Shown in pieces: positions 40,704 to 50,694 of a stretch of 64,000 bases of DNA (positions are counted from its first letter, which is position 1; each line of letters opens with the position of its first letter). The stretch lies in assembly GCA_016464825.1 (NCBI GenBank), contig JAEKNQ010000010.1, positions 1-64,000 on the forward strand, in the 5' to 3' direction. Made by a program: the position numbers and the translations under genes. The DNA comes from Candidatus Dormiibacter inghamiae (GTDB lineage Bacteria; Chloroflexota; Dormibacteria; Dormibacterales; Dormibacteraceae). Below the pieces are notes generated by a model. That model saw only the letters and a program-made list of their open reading frames with translations, did no database searches and was not told the DNA's origin.

Positions 40704-42203
40704 TCAGCCGACCGGGCGGGCGCGGACTTGGAGGCGGTGGTAGCCGGAGGCGCCGTTGGGGAAGCTGGGCGCCTCCTGGCCGGTCTGGACTTGACCCGAA
40801 CCGTCCCGCGCTCGCACGACCAGCGTGTAGGCGCCTTCTTGGGCCGGTCGCCAGGTGGCCCGCCAGCGCGTCCACGTCAACTCGGAGAGCGGCGCTTCCA
40901 GCTCGGCCGGATGCCAGCTGCGGCCTCCGTCCGCACTCCACTCCACTGCGTGCACGCCCCGCACCCCGGCGAAGGCGACTCCAGCCAGCTGCACAGGGCT
41001 GAGCAGGGAGGAGCCGAGCAGAGGCACGTCGAAGCGGGCAGTGGTCTTGACGATGGCCTCGCGGTCCCAGCCCTGCTCCTCCCAGTAGCCGCCTTGTGGC
41101 GTGGTGGTGAGCTCGATCTCCTTGAGCCATTTGGGCCCCTTCATCCCGTAGCGGCCTGGGATCAGCACTCGGGCCGGAAAGCCGTGCTCGACAGGCAGCG
41201 GCTGGTCGTTGAGCTGCAGGGCGATCAGAATCCTCGGGTCGGCCAGCACCAGGTTGAGCGGCAGGCTCTCGCTGAAGCCGTCCTCAGCTCGGTAGGTGAC
41301 AGAGCGGGCGCCCGCATTGGGTTCGGCCATGGTCAGCAGGTCGCGCAGCGGGATGCCTGTGAAGCGGCCAGTGCTCATCAGATTGCCGCCCACCAGGTTG
41401 CTGACGCACTCCATGGTCACCACTTCTTTGCTCTGCGGTACGGCTCTCAGGTGAGCCAGGTCCAGCTTCAGCTCCCGGCCGACCTGGCCGAACAGGCGCA
41501 GAGACCAGCCTGACTCGACGACAACCGGGTCTCGCAGATTCTTGGAGACCCTGTAGAAGTCAGAGACCGGAGTGAGGGCGGGAACCGGCCCGGGCGGAGC
41601 GTCACCCCCGGCCAGCGCGTGCAGCCACTCGGGCACTCGCAGGCCGCCGATCACGGCGAGACTGAGCACTGCCAATCCGGCGGGGAACAGCAGAGCCACC
41701 CTGCGGCGGCCCAGGTCGACTTCGTCGAGGGTTTCGCGCGGCTGCAGCAGCCTGTGCCAGAGCCAGTACCAAGCTGCCATGACCAGCGCCCAGGCGGCCG
41801 AGTTGATCGCCGTCAAGACAGTCAAACCTCCGCCGGCCGCGTCGGCCAAACTGAGCGCGGTGAGCGCCAGCCAGCCTGCCGCCGCCGCCACCAGACCCGG
41901 CCGCCACTGCTGTAGGCGCGCCTCGACAGAGGCAGCCACCGCCCCCAGTGCGCCCAGCGCCAGCACCATCGCCAGTAGCAAGCCGGCCTCTTCCAGCACC
42001 TTGCCCAGATGCTGCAGTGTGTCGATCAGAAAACCGAATACAGCGCCCGGCAGCAGACCCAGCAGCGGCCCCTGGAGTAGGTCTGGCACCGTCTTCAGGC
42101 CCACGCCCAAGGCGAGCAGCTCCATGAGGGCCACTGCCGCCAGACCTGCCAGCGCGCCGGCAGCGGCGCCCCGCCAGAAGGGAGTCGTCCGGCCCGACCT
42201 CAT
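40704..42203 (-). CDS. Membrane-bound sulfite-oxidase-family molybdopterin enzyme
   Basis: A 499-residue protein. Residues 1-215 contain about six hydrophobic helices (WRGAAAGALAGLAAVALMEL and others). Residues 235-400 form a sulfite-oxidase Mo domain with the Mo-ligand Cys in TMECVSNLVGG and substrate-pocket HGFPARVLIPGRYGMKGPKW, in parts. The C-terminal Ig-like dimerisation domain (GVRGVHAVEWSADGGRSW) is typical of SO proteins. ATG 42203 lies 7 nt from TAGATT (42211-42216) and was preferred to the upstream start at 42233. The substrate is unknown. Confidence 0.85.
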   Translation of the reverse strand: MRSGRTTPFWRGAAAGALAGLAAVALMELLALGVGLKTVPDLLQGPLLGLLPGAVFGFLIDTLQHLGKVLEEAGLLLAMVLALGALGAVAASVEARLQQWRPGLVAAAAGWLALTALSLADAAGGGLTVLTAINSAAWALVMAAWYWLWHRLLQPRETLDEVDLGRRRVALLFPAGLAVLSLAVIGGLRVPEWLHALAGGDAPPGPVPALTPVSDFYRVSKNLRDPVVVESGWSLRLFGQVGRELKLDLAHLRAVPQSKEVVTMECVSNLVGGNLMSTGRFTGIPLRDLLTMAEPNAGARSVTYRAEDGFSESLPLNLVLADPRILIALQLNDQPLPVEHGFPARVLIPGRYGMKGPKWLKEIELTTTPQGGYWEEQGWDREAIVKTTARFDVPLLGSSLLSPVQLAGVAFAGVRGVHAVEWSADGGRSWHPAELEAPLSELTWTRWRATWRPAQEGAYTLVVRARDGSGQVQTGQEAPSFPNGASGYHRLQVRARPVG

Positions 42204-42307
42204 GAGCAAGAATCTAGGCGACCAGAGCCGCAACCGCCCAGCCGCAGTCCGGCTGGCTGCTGGCGCCGTTGACGGAAGAGAGCCAGTGCCCGGTTTTGCC
42301 GCACGCT

Positions 42308-44344
42308 ATGGGCTACATGCCTGCAGAACCTCTCCGGCCTGAAGACCTCCATCACTTTCGCTGGATTGATCATCCGCGCCTGGACGCGCTGGGCAGCCGG
42401 GTCGCCTATCAGCTCAGCTGGGCGGACGCGGACCTGCAGGACTATCAGGGCGCTGTGATCGTTCGAGACCTTGGCAGCGGCTCGGAGCTGACCCTCGCCG
42501 GCTCCGGCGATCGCGACCGCTTTCCCGAGTGGAGTCCTGACGGCTGCCAGCTGACCTTCTCGGGCCGGAGCGACAGGCTTGACCAGCTTTATCTCGCGGA
42601 CCTGACCGCCGGCTCCTCGCAGCGGCTGACCGATCTGCCCTTCGGTGTGCGGCAGGTACGCTGGTCGCCCGATGGCAGCCGGCTGGCGTTTCTGGCGCCT
42701 GTCCTGGAGGATCTCGACGCTGTAGTGCCCGACTCGCGGCCGGCGCCGGAGGAGCCGAGGCCGCCGGTGGCCAGGGTGATTAGGCGGCTGGACGACAAGC
42801 ACGACGGCCACGGGTTCAACGACGGCCGCTACGTCCACCTCTTCGTCATGGGGGCGAAGCCGGAGGCCGCGCCGGAGCAGCTGACCAGCGGTCACTGGTC
42901 GGTGGAGAGCTTCGACTGGTCGCCGGACGGACGGGCTCTTGCCTGCACAGGCAACGCTGAGCCGAACGCCGATCTCGGCCGGGAGGCGCATCTCTATCGG
43001 GTGGGTCTCGACGGCAGCCGGCGGCAGCTGGTGGGAGGCATGAAGGCCTCCACCTGCGCCTGGTCGCCTGACGGTGCCCTGATCGCTTTTCTCGCCCCGC
43101 TCGGCGAGGGCGCCGGCCGCCATGAGAGGGTCTGGGTGGTGTCGGCAGAGGGGGGCGAGCCGCGCTGTCTCACCGCTGAGTTCGACAGAGCCTGCGATGG
43201 CGGCGTGCTGAGCGACATACGCGCCGGCCACGAAGCGCGACTGATCTGGTCCTGGGCGGCGAACCGCCTGCGCTTCCTTGCCAGCGGCCCCGGCTGCGCT
43301 GAGATCTGGTCGGTCGATCTGTACGGCCAGACCCAGCGGGAGGCCGCGGCCTCCGGGCGAGCGGTTTACGAGTTCGACAGCAGCGGCGACGATCTGCTTG
43401 CGCTGTGCGCCATGGACCCTCGCTCACCTGGCGAGTTGAGCCTCTGCAGAGGCGGTGCCGAGCGGCGCTTGACCGATTGCAACCCGTGGCTCGGGGAACG
43501 CTGGCTCGCCGAGCCAAAGCGGCTTGCCTTCGAGGCCCAAGACGGCTGGGACTTCGAGGGCTGGCTGCTTCAGCCTCGGGAAGGCACTCCTCAGCCCTGC
43601 CCGCTCGTTCTGCAGATCCACGGCGGACCGCACGCCCAGTACGGCTGGTCGTTCTTCCATGAGTTCCAAGTCCTGGCGGGAGCCGGACTGGCGGTTCTCT
43701 ACCTCAACCCGCGCGGCTCGGACGGCTACGGCGAGGCTTTCAAGCGAGCGGTGGTCGGCGACTGGGCCGGCCGCGACGCCCTCGATCTCATCGTGGCCCT
43801 GGACCAGGCGCTGGCAGCCGAGCCGAGCTTGGATGGGCATCGGCTGGGCGTGGCCGGCGGCTCGTACGGCGGCTATATGACCAACTGGCTGATCGGCCAG
43901 ACGCCTCGATTCCGGGCGGCGGTCGCCATGCGGTCGATCTGCAATCTGGTCAGCGACTATGCTCAGAGCGAGATAGTCGCGTGGCACCAACAGGAGGTGG
44001 GAGCCCCGCCCTGGCCCGATCCGGAAGCGCTCTGGCGGCGCTCGCCGATTCGGCGTGTGAACGACATTCAAACGCCGCTGCTCCTTCTGCACGGCGAGAT
44101 GGACCTGCGCTGCCCGATCTCCCAGGCCGACGAGATGTTCGGCGCCCTGCGTTTGCTCGGCAAGCGGGTGGAGCTGGTCCGCTTCCCCGGCGAGTCGCAT
44201 GACCTCTCCCGTTCCGGTCGGCCGGACCGCAGGGTTGAGCGGCTGCGCCGCATCACCGGCTGGTTCCAGGAGCACCTGAAAGGTTCTCCCCGCCTGACGG
44301 AGGCGGCCGCCGGTCCGGCCCAGCGGCTAAGGTCGGATTCTTAG
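42308..44344 (+). CDS. S9-family serine peptidase (acylaminoacyl-peptidase/DPP-like)
   Basis: A protein of about 678 residues. The N-terminal 400 residues form a beta-propeller with repeated WSPDG motifs (EWSPDG, RWSPDGSRLAF, DWSPDGRALAC, AWSPDGALIAF). The C-terminal alpha/beta-hydrolase has LQIHGGPHAQYG, the nucleophile elbow GGSYGGYMTN, GEMDLRCPI with the Asp and GESHDLSRSG with the His. There is no signal peptide, so it is probably a cytosolic oligopeptidase. The frame is open to a TTG at 42269; the ATG at 42308 or 42317 fits better. Confidence 0.88.
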   Translation: MGYMPAEPLRPEDLHHFRWIDHPRLDALGSRVAYQLSWADADLQDYQGAVIVRDLGSGSELTLAGSGDRDRFPEWSPDGCQLTFSGRSDRLDQLYLADLTAGSSQRLTDLPFGVRQVRWSPDGSRLAFLAPVLEDLDAVVPDSRPAPEEPRPPVARVIRRLDDKHDGHGFNDGRYVHLFVMGAKPEAAPEQLTSGHWSVESFDWSPDGRALACTGNAEPNADLGREAHLYRVGLDGSRRQLVGGMKASTCAWSPDGALIAFLAPLGEGAGRHERVWVVSAEGGEPRCLTAEFDRACDGGVLSDIRAGHEARLIWSWAANRLRFLASGPGCAEIWSVDLYGQTQREAAASGRAVYEFDSSGDDLLALCAMDPRSPGELSLCRGGAERRLTDCNPWLGERWLAEPKRLAFEAQDGWDFEGWLLQPREGTPQPCPLVLQIHGGPHAQYGWSFFHEFQVLAGAGLAVLYLNPRGSDGYGEAFKRAVVGDWAGRDALDLIVALDQALAAEPSLDGHRLGVAGGSYGGYMTNWLIGQTPRFRAAVAMRSICNLVSDYAQSEIVAWHQQEVGAPPWPDPEALWRRSPIRRVNDIQTPLLLLHGEMDLRCPISQADEMFGALRLLGKRVELVRFPGESHDLSRSGRPDRRVERLRRITGWFQEHLKGSPRLTEAAAGPAQRLRSDS

Positions 44345-44368
44345 AATCGAACAAGGAGGCGATGTTTG

Positions 44369-44791
44369 ATGGCGGTGGAGGCGTTCTCGCCCGAATGGGC
44401 GGCTCAATTCAGGTCCGAAGTCAACGGCAGTGAGGGCTACCGAAAGGCGGCCAAGGGTTGGAAGTGGACAGTCGGCCTAGTGGTGGAAGCGGAGCCGCAG
44501 AAGAACTTTCCCGAGGCTCGGGGCATAGTCATGGACCTCCACGACGGAGAGGCCCGCGACGTGCGTGTCGGTACTGCTGACGACGCTCGAGCCTGCGACT
44601 TCGTCCTCACCTCCAGTTACTCGCGTTGGAAGGAGGTCGCCCAGAAAAAGCTCGACGCCACGCGCGGCATGCTCTCGGGCAAGATCAAGCTCAAGGGGGA
44701 TCTGGCCACCATCGTCCGCTACACCAAGGCTTCGCAGCAGCTGACCGAGGCCACCACCCGGGTTGACGTCGTGTGGCCGGACGGCAATTGA
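44369..44791 (+). CDS. SCP2 sterol-carrier-like lipid-binding protein
   Basis: A 141-residue SCP2-fold protein: an N-terminal helix (FSPEWAAQFRSEVNG), a beta-sheet core with GWKWTVGLVVEAEP, and the typical MLSGKIKLKGDLATIVRY, in parts. Such proteins bind acyl-CoAs or lipids and often sit in fatty-acid operons. AAGGAGGCGATG gives an SD 6 nt before the ATG. It heads the run that includes the hydroxyacyl-CoA dehydrogenase and propionate genes. Confidence 0.78.
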   Translation: MAVEAFSPEWAAQFRSEVNGSEGYRKAAKGWKWTVGLVVEAEPQKNFPEARGIVMDLHDGEARDVRVGTADDARACDFVLTSSYSRWKEVAQKKLDATRGMLSGKIKLKGDLATIVRYTKASQQLTEATTRVDVVWPDGN

Positions 44792-44801
44792 GCCGCCCGC
44801 G

Positions 44802-45683
44802 ATGAGCCAGCGAGGGGGGGCGCGGCTCGCTGTCGTCGGGGCGGGCTCGATGGGCGCGCAGATCGCGCAGCAGGCGGCACTCTCTGGGCTGTCGGTCGCC
44901 CTGCAGGACATCTCAGAAGATCAGCTCGAGCGCGCCCGGCGCTCCAACCGTCAGCTCCTCGAGCGGCGGGTGGCCAAGGGCCGCCTGGACGCCGCCTACC
45001 TGGAGGCGGCCTTGGGGCGGGTCAGCCTCACCACTGACCTGGTTCAGGCTGCGTCAGGGGCTGACATCGTGCTGGAGGCTGTGACCGAGAGGCTGGAAGC
45101 CAAGCGGGAGATCTTCGGCCGGCTGGCCGCCTTCAGCAAACCCGATGCCATTCTGGCCAGCAATTCCTCTACCATGGGCGTTTCCCAGCTGATCTCGGCT
45201 GACTGCCGGCCTGAGCGCTGCTGCAACCTGCACTTCTTCTATCCGCCGTTGGTCATGGACCTGGTCGAGGTGGTCAAGGGGCCGCAAACCTCTGACGAAA
45301 CCATTCAGCGGGCCATTCGGTTCGTGCGAGACATCGGCCGCACGCCGGTGCTGGTCAAAAAGGAGATTCCAGGCTTCATAGTGAACCGCATCCTGCACAT
45401 GGCGACCCAGGAGGCCTACCGCCTGCTGGACTCGGGCGTCGCCAGCGTCGAGGACATCGACACAGCCGTCGAGAAGGGCTTGAACTGGCCGCTCGGACCC
45501 TTCCGGCTGGGCGATCTGACAGGCCTTGACATCACCTATAACGCGCGCCAGCACATGTACGAGACAACCGGCGATCCCCGCTACAAGCCCTCGAAGCAGC
45601 TTGCCGCCAAGGTCGCGGCGGGCGAGCTGGGCCGCAAGACTCAGCAAGGTTGGTACTCCTACCCAATCGAGGTAAAGCAATGA
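44802..45683 (+). CDS. 3-Hydroxyacyl-CoA (3-hydroxybutyryl-CoA) dehydrogenase
   Basis: A 293-residue HBD-type NAD(P)-dependent dehydrogenase. Rossmann motif VVGAGSMGAQIAQQAA, in parts, active-site Ser/Asn in LASNSSTM, catalytic His-Glu pair in NLHFFYPPLVMDLVEVV, in parts, and NRILHMATQEAYRLL in the C-terminal dimer domain. It acts in beta-oxidation or butyrate metabolism. The ATG at 44802 gives the normal start; the gene overlaps the epimerase by 4 bp (ATGA). Confidence 0.92.
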   Translation: MSQRGGARLAVVGAGSMGAQIAQQAALSGLSVALQDISEDQLERARRSNRQLLERRVAKGRLDAAYLEAALGRVSLTTDLVQAASGADIVLEAVTERLEAKREIFGRLAAFSKPDAILASNSSTMGVSQLISADCRPERCCNLHFFYPPLVMDLVEVVKGPQTSDETIQRAIRFVRDIGRTPVLVKKEIPGFIVNRILHMATQEAYRLLDSGVASVEDIDTAVEKGLNWPLGPFRLGDLTGLDITYNARQHMYETTGDPRYKPSKQLAAKVAAGELGRKTQQGWYSYPIEVKQ

Positions 45684-46087
45684 TCAAGGCGATCTCACAT
45701 CTCGGGCTGGCGGTCAGGGACCTGGACGAAGCTATCCAGCTGTACGAGCAGGTCTTCGGAGTCAAGGTGAGTCACCGCTGGGTGGCGGAGCAGGACAGGA
45801 TGGAGGCGGCCGCCTTCAAGATCGGCGAGGTGGAGATCGAGCTGATGCAGCCGCTGGGGGAAGATTCCCCGGTGGGCAGGTTCATCGACAAGCGTGGTGA
45901 GGGCATCCATCACATCGCCTACAAGGTCGCCGATGTACAGAAGGCGCTGAGCGAGGCCCGGGCCAACGGCCTTGAGACCATCGACCAGGTGCCTCGCCGA
46001 GGTGGCGACGGCAAGACCAAGATCGGCTTTCTCCATCCCCGCAGCACGCATGGCGTGCTGACCGAGCTCGAGCAAGATGCCGGCTGA
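45680..46087 (+). CDS. mce: Methylmalonyl-CoA epimerase
   Basis: A 135-residue VOC-fold metalloenzyme that interconverts (S)- and (R)-methylmalonyl-CoA. It starts [21 protein letters not shown], in parts, and has metal ligands in VEIELMQPL and [11 protein letters not shown], with [14 protein letters not shown] at the end. The length is right for the family. It is translationally coupled to the dehydrogenase upstream and overlaps the mutase start downstream by 11 bp, making the pathway order mce-mutase-carboxylase. Confidence 0.93.
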   Translation: MIKAISHLGLAVRDLDEAIQLYEQVFGVKVSHRWVAEQDRMEAAAFKIGEVEIELMQPLGEDSPVGRFIDKRGEGIHHIAYKVADVQKALSEARANGLETIDQVPRRGGDGKTKIGFLHPRSTHGVLTELEQDAG

Positions 46088-47669
46088 CTCAGACCAACCC
46101 CAGGTGGTGAACGACAGCGGGCTGCCGCTCCAGCCCGTGTACGACGCCGGCGACTGGACAGCGCAGCTGCCGGCGCCCGGCGACTATCCGTTCACTCGCG
46201 GCATCCGGCGGGAAATGTATCGCAGTCGCCATTGGACGATGCGCCAATACGCCGGCTTCGGCTCGGCAGCTGAATCGAACCGGCGCTATCGCTTCCTGCT
46301 CGAGCAGGGCCAGACAGGCCTTTCAGTTGCCTTTGATCTACCCACTCAGATCGGCTACGACTCCGACCACGTCATGGCGCACGGCGAGGTGGGGAAGGTG
46401 GGGGTCGCCATCGACAGCCTGCGCGACATGGAGGTGCTGCTGCAGGGGCTGCCGCTGGAGCGGATCTCCACTTCCATGACCATCAACGCCACCGCCGCCC
46501 TGCTGCTGCTGCTCTACCAGCTGGTGGCGGAGAAACAGGGCTGCCCGCCGGAGCGGATCACCGGCACAGTGCAAAACGACATCCTGAAGGAGTACGCCGC
46601 CCGCGGTACCTACATCTATCCACCGCAGGCATCGATGCGGCTGACCACCGACCTCTTCGCCTACTGCCGGCGGGAGCTGCCCAACTGGAACACCATCTCG
46701 ATCTCGGGCTATCACATGCGGGAAGCGGGAGCGACAGCCGCCGAGGAAGTGGCGTTCACGCTGGCGGATGGCATCGCCTATGCGGAGGCAGCCGTCGCGG
46801 CAGGACTTGACGTGGACAGCTTCGCGCCTCGGCTGTCATTCTTCTTCGCCTGCCACATGGACTTCTTCGAGGAGGCAGCGAAGTTCAGGGCGGCCCGCCG
46901 CATGTGGGCCCGGATCATGAAAGAGCGCTTTGGGGCCCGGGATCCCCGCTCATGGGCGCTGCGCTTTCACACCCAGACCGGCGGTGTCACGCTGACCGCC
47001 CAGCAGCCTCTGAACAATGTCGTGAGGACCTCGCTAGAGGCGCTGAGCGCTGTTTTGGGGGGAACCCAGTCGCTGCACACCAACAGCTACGACGAGGCGC
47101 TGGGACTGCCCTCTCAGCCGGCCGCCGAGCTGGCGCTGCGCACCCAGCAGGTGATCGCTCACGAGACAGGCGTGGCGAAGGTGGTGGATCCCCTGGGCGG
47201 CTCCTACTACGTGGAGTCACTGACCGACCAGATCGAGGCCGAGGCGCATCGGCTGCTGGCCGACATCGAGGAGCGGGGAGGCTCGGTGGCGGCGATCGAG
47301 AGCGGCTGGATGCAGCGCCGGATCGCCGAGTCCGCCTACCGCTTCCAACAGCGCATCGAGAGCGGTGAACGCGTGGTGGTGGGGGTGAATCGGTTTGCCA
47401 AGAGCGGCGACGAGCTGGACGCGACGGAGATCATGAAGATAGGTCCTCAGCACCAGGTGGACCAGATCGAATCGCTCCGCCGCGTTCGCGCGGAACGCGA
47501 TTCGGCGCGGGTGGAGCGCTGTCTGGGACACGTGGAGGCGGCCGCCAGGAGCGGCGAGAATCTTCTCTATCCGCTGAAGGAGGCGCTGGCCGGTTACGCC
47601 ACCATCGGCGAGTGCTGCGACCGCCTCCGCCAGGTCGTAGGCGAGTACCAGCCGCCGGACCTCAGCTGA
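46077..47669 (+). CDS. mcmA: Methylmalonyl-CoA mutase, catalytic (large) subunit without B12 domain
   Basis: This 530-residue mutase barrel lacks the C-terminal cobalamin domain, so a separate small subunit is needed. The substrate-specificity residues are Tyr58 (WTMRQYAGF) and Arg176 ([13 protein letters not shown]), spaced 118 residues apart as Tyr89 and Arg207 of the Propionibacterium enzyme, which marks true methylmalonyl-CoA specificity. [13 protein letters not shown] and [10 protein letters not shown] (active-site His) are present. No B12 subunit lies nearby; the only one in the window is at 62164-62601. Product: succinyl-CoA. Confidence 0.92.
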   Translation: MPADSDQPQVVNDSGLPLQPVYDAGDWTAQLPAPGDYPFTRGIRREMYRSRHWTMRQYAGFGSAAESNRRYRFLLEQGQTGLSVAFDLPTQIGYDSDHVMAHGEVGKVGVAIDSLRDMEVLLQGLPLERISTSMTINATAALLLLLYQLVAEKQGCPPERITGTVQNDILKEYAARGTYIYPPQASMRLTTDLFAYCRRELPNWNTISISGYHMREAGATAAEEVAFTLADGIAYAEAAVAAGLDVDSFAPRLSFFFACHMDFFEEAAKFRAARRMWARIMKERFGARDPRSWALRFHTQTGGVTLTAQQPLNNVVRTSLEALSAVLGGTQSLHTNSYDEALGLPSQPAAELALRTQQVIAHETGVAKVVDPLGGSYYVESLTDQIEAEAHRLLADIEERGGSVAAIESGWMQRRIAESAYRFQQRIESGERVVVGVNRFAKSGDELDATEIMKIGPQHQVDQIESLRRVRAERDSARVERCLGHVEAAARSGENLLYPLKEALAGYATIGECCDRLRQVVGEYQPPDLS

Positions 47670-49231
47670 TGGCCCGGGAGTCCAAACCGCGGGTTGATCG
47701 CATCAACCTCCTCCGGCAACGAAAGTACGAGGCAGGGCACGGCGACGCCGACGCCTTTCGCCGGCAGCACGCCAAGGGCAAGCTGACAGCCCGCGAGCGC
47801 ATTCAGCGCCTGGTCGATCGGAACTCGTTCGAGGAGCTGGACCTCTTCGCCCGTCACCGCTCGCGAAGCCTGGGTCTGGGTGAGCGGCGACCGCCCGGCG
47901 ACGGTGTCGTCACTGGGCTGGCCAGCATCGGCGGCCGCCAGGTGCTGCTCTTCAGCCACGATGCCGCTGTGTTCGGCGGTTCGCTGGGGGAGGTGTTCGC
48001 CGAGAAGGTTTGCAAGGTGATGGACCTGGCCTACCGGAACCGGGTGCCGATCATCGGCATCAACGACTCGGGCGGCGCGCGCATCCAGGAGGGCGTCGTT
48101 TCGCTCGCCGGCTACGCCGAGATCTTCTGGCGCAACGTGGAGTCGAGCGGCGTCATCCCGCAGCTGAGCCTGATCCTCGGGCCTTGCACCGGCGGCGCCG
48201 TGTACTCACCCGCCATGACCGACTTCAACTTCATGGTCCACGGCGTCGGCTACATGTTCATCACGGGGCCAGAGGTGATCAGGGTCACCACCGGCGAGGT
48301 GGTCGACTTCGACGAGCTGGGCGGCGCCGAGGTCCACAACGCCATCTCAGGCGTTGCGCACTTCCTGGCCCAGAGCGAGGACGAGTGCCTGAGCCAAGTG
48401 CGCCGGCTGCTCTCCTTCCTGCCCCAGAACTGCGACGAGGCGCCGCCCCGTGCAGCGGCCGACGATCCCTGGGACCGTGCTGATCCCGCGCTGCAAACCC
48501 TCATCCCTGACAACCCGAAGGAGGCCTACGACTGCAAGGAGGTGATCACCCGCGTCGTGGACCACGGCGAGTTTCTCGAAGTGCAGCCATTCCACGCCAT
48601 GAACATTGTTGTCGGCTTCGGCCGCCTGGACGGCTATCCGGTCGGCGTCGTGGCCAACCAGTCGAAGGTGATGGCCGGGGCGCTGGACATCGACGGCTCC
48701 GTCAAGGCGGCCCGCTTCGTCCGCTTCTGTGACGCCTTCAATCTGCCCCTGGTGGTCTTCGAAGACGTGCCGGGCTTTCTGCCCGGAGTGCGTCAGGAGC
48801 ATGGCGGCATCATCCGCCACGGCGCCAAGCTGCTCTACGCCTTCAGCGAGGCGACAGTCCCCAAGCTCACGGTGATCACGCGCAAGGCGTATGGGGGCGC
48901 CTACTGCGTCATGTGCTCCAAGCACATCAGGGCCGACTACAACGTCGCCTGGCCCACCGCTGAGGTGGCAGTGATGGGACCGGAGGGAGCGGTGAACGTC
49001 ATCTTCCGCCGCCAGCTGGAGTCAGCCGCCGATCCGGCGGCGCGCCGGGCGCAGCTGGTCAGCGATTACTCGGAGCAGTTCGCCAACCCGTACGTGGCTG
49101 CCGAGCGCGGCTACGTCGACGCGGTCATCGAGCCCCGCCAGACGCGCCCCGAGCTGATCCGGGCGCTCCGCCTGGCGCTGCGGAAGGAGCGCCCCCGCTC
49201 ACCCCGCCGCCACGGCAACATCCCCCTCTAG
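47669..49231 (+). CDS. pccB: Propionyl-CoA carboxylase beta subunit (carboxyltransferase)
   Basis: A 520-residue carboxyltransferase that moves CO2 from biotin to propionyl-CoA. Crotonase-fold landmarks are GKLTARERIQRLVD, IGINDSGGARIQEGV, GPCTGGAVYSPAMTD, FITGPEVIRVTTGE and the second-half FCDAFNLPLVVFEDVPGFLPG, in parts, and RKAYGGAYCVM. The specificity Asp of the acetyl/propionyl switch cannot be placed by eye. ATG overlaps the mutase stop (TGATG). The biotin carboxylase/BCCP subunit is not in the window. Confidence 0.92.
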   Translation: MARESKPRVDRINLLRQRKYEAGHGDADAFRRQHAKGKLTARERIQRLVDRNSFEELDLFARHRSRSLGLGERRPPGDGVVTGLASIGGRQVLLFSHDAAVFGGSLGEVFAEKVCKVMDLAYRNRVPIIGINDSGGARIQEGVVSLAGYAEIFWRNVESSGVIPQLSLILGPCTGGAVYSPAMTDFNFMVHGVGYMFITGPEVIRVTTGEVVDFDELGGAEVHNAISGVAHFLAQSEDECLSQVRRLLSFLPQNCDEAPPRAAADDPWDRADPALQTLIPDNPKEAYDCKEVITRVVDHGEFLEVQPFHAMNIVVGFGRLDGYPVGVVANQSKVMAGALDIDGSVKAARFVRFCDAFNLPLVVFEDVPGFLPGVRQEHGGIIRHGAKLLYAFSEATVPKLTVITRKAYGGAYCVMCSKHIRADYNVAWPTAEVAVMGPEGAVNVIFRRQLESAADPAARRAQLVSDYSEQFANPYVAAERGYVDAVIEPRQTRPELIRALRLALRKERPRSPRRHGNIPL

Positions 49232-49256
49232 TTGCTGGTACAGGCACCTAGTGAGA

Positions 49257-49276
49257 CAAGGGCCCAGGCGCCCTTG
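49257..49276 (+). terminator. Terminator-like hairpin after pccB
   Basis: CAAGGGC (49257-49263) pairs perfectly with GCCCTTG (49270-49276) across a 6-nt loop and is followed by CTTTCC. It lies 26 bp after the pccB stop and probably ends the propionate operon. Confidence 0.5.
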
Positions 49277-49551
49277 CTTTCCGAAACACTTTGCATCACC
49301 AGCTCAGCCAGCTCCTGCCCGGCTGGTGTCAGGTAGTAGCGGAAGCCCTGACGGGACCTGACCCAGCTGAGCGACCGGTTCAACACTGCGACGGATGGCA
49401 CCCTGGTCGCCCCGATCCAATACCTGGAGGCGGTTGGGACCCGGCGCTGACGGCCGCGGAATCGCCTTTTGGAACGGCCGACCGCCGCCGGCACGGCGTG
49501 TCGAAGTGGCTTCCAAAAGGGGCTCGACACAGCCGGAGCATCGTATTCGGC

Positions 49552-49557
49552 TAGTCT
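49552..49557 (+). promoter_or_regulatory. -10 element for sucC
   Basis: TAGTCT ends 9 nt before the sucC ATG at 49567 with no intervening SD, implying a leaderless or very short leader. Confidence 0.42.
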
Positions 49558-49566
49558 TCCGGACCG

Positions 49567-50694
49567 ATGAAGCTGCTCGAATACCAGGCGAAGGAAGTTC
49601 TGAGTCAGCTGGGGATTCCCATCCCGCCGGGCCGGGTCGCGCACAACCCGGAGGAGGCAGCGCGGGCCTGCGCCGAGCTCGGTGCTGTCGCCGTCAAGGC
49701 GCAGGTGCCTGTCGGCGGCCGGGGCAAGGCGGGCGGCATCAAGCTGGTTCAGACCGCCGACGAGGCTCGGGCGGCGGCAGAGCAGATCATCGGCATGGAC
49801 ATCAAAGGCTTTCGGGTGCCTTTGGTTTACTGCGAGACCGCTCTGGACATCGCGCAGGAGGTCTATCTGGGCTTCACTGTCGACCGCGACGCACGCGCCA
49901 ACGTCCTCATGCTCTCGGCGCAGGGCGGCATGGATATCGAACAGCTGGCGGAGGAGTCGCCCGACGCCATCGCCCGCCTCTACCCGAACCCCTGGCGCGG
50001 CCCGCTCAACTTCGAGCTGAACCAGCTGGTCTGGGAGGCTGATCTCGGCTCGCACAGCCGGGCGCTGGTGCCTGTGATCCGGCAGCTCTTTCGCGCCATC
50101 ACCGATTACGACGCCGTCACTGCTGAGATCAACCCTCTCGTCATCAGCAAGCAGGGCAAGGTGATCGCCGGCGACGCCAAGCTGGAGACCGACGAGAACG
50201 CCGCCTTCCGGCACCGGGAGCTGGAAGAACGCTACAGCGATGTGGTGGAGGGTGACCCCTACGAGCGCGAGGCCAAGAAGCGCAACCTCACGTACGTCTC
50301 GCTGGAAGGCGAGGTTGGCATCATCGGAAACGGCGCCGGACTCTGCATGGGCACCCTGGATTTGGTCCAGCGCGCCGGCGGGCGGGCTGCCAACTTCTGC
50401 GACATCGGCGGCGGGGCGAAGGCCGAGGTGGTGGAGAACGCTCTCTCGGTCATCCTCATGAATCCCAACGTGCGGGGAGTGCTGATCAACGTCTTCGGCG
50501 GCATCACGCGCGGCGACGAGGTGGCCCGCGGCCTGGTTCAGGCCCGCGACAGTCTGAACTTGCGGCTGCCGCTGGTGGTGAGGCTCTCCGGCACCAACGA
50601 GACCGAGGGGCGGGAGCTCCTGCGCGCCAACGGCATCGAGCCAGGCGCCAGCGGCTGGGAGGCAGCTCAGAAGATCGTGGAGATGACGAGATGA
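49567..50694 (+). CDS. sucC: Succinyl-CoA synthetase beta subunit
   Basis: A 375-residue ATP-grasp subunit that, with SucD, converts succinyl-CoA to succinate with ATP or GTP formation. It starts [20 protein letters not shown], in parts, has [14 protein letters not shown] in the nucleotide site, EINPLV and [14 protein letters not shown] metal residues, and [15 protein letters not shown] in the CoA-ligase domain. It lies directly downstream of the methylmalonyl pathway that yields succinyl-CoA. It overlaps sucD by 4 bp. Confidence 0.95.
   Translation: MKLLEYQAKEVLSQLGIPIPPGRVAHNPEEAARACAELGAVAVKAQVPVGGRGKAGGIKLVQTADEARAAAEQIIGMDIKGFRVPLVYCETALDIAQEVYLGFTVDRDARANVLMLSAQGGMDIEQLAEESPDAIARLYPNPWRGPLNFELNQLVWEADLGSHSRALVPVIRQLFRAITDYDAVTAEINPLVISKQGKVIAGDAKLETDENAAFRHRELEERYSDVVEGDPYEREAKKRNLTYVSLEGEVGIIGNGAGLCMGTLDLVQRAGGRAANFCDIGGGAKAEVVENALSVILMNPNVRGVLINVFGGITRGDEVARGLVQARDSLNLRLPLVVRLSGTNETEGRELLRANGIEPGASGWEAAQKIVEMTR

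Larger units (their letters stand above)
49232..49566. other. 335-bp intergenic region with a possible decayed regulator fragment
   Basis: Apart from the hairpin and sucC -10 described separately, the minus strand from about 49440 to 49231 reads in one frame as ... RYWIGATRVPSVAVL ... GFRYYLTPAGQELAELV, ending at a TAG. The YYLTPAGQELAELV end resembles the last strand and helix of HxlR/MarR-type winged-helix regulators, but no start or complete HTH is seen upstream. It could be a pseudogene remnant or coincidence. Confidence 0.3.
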
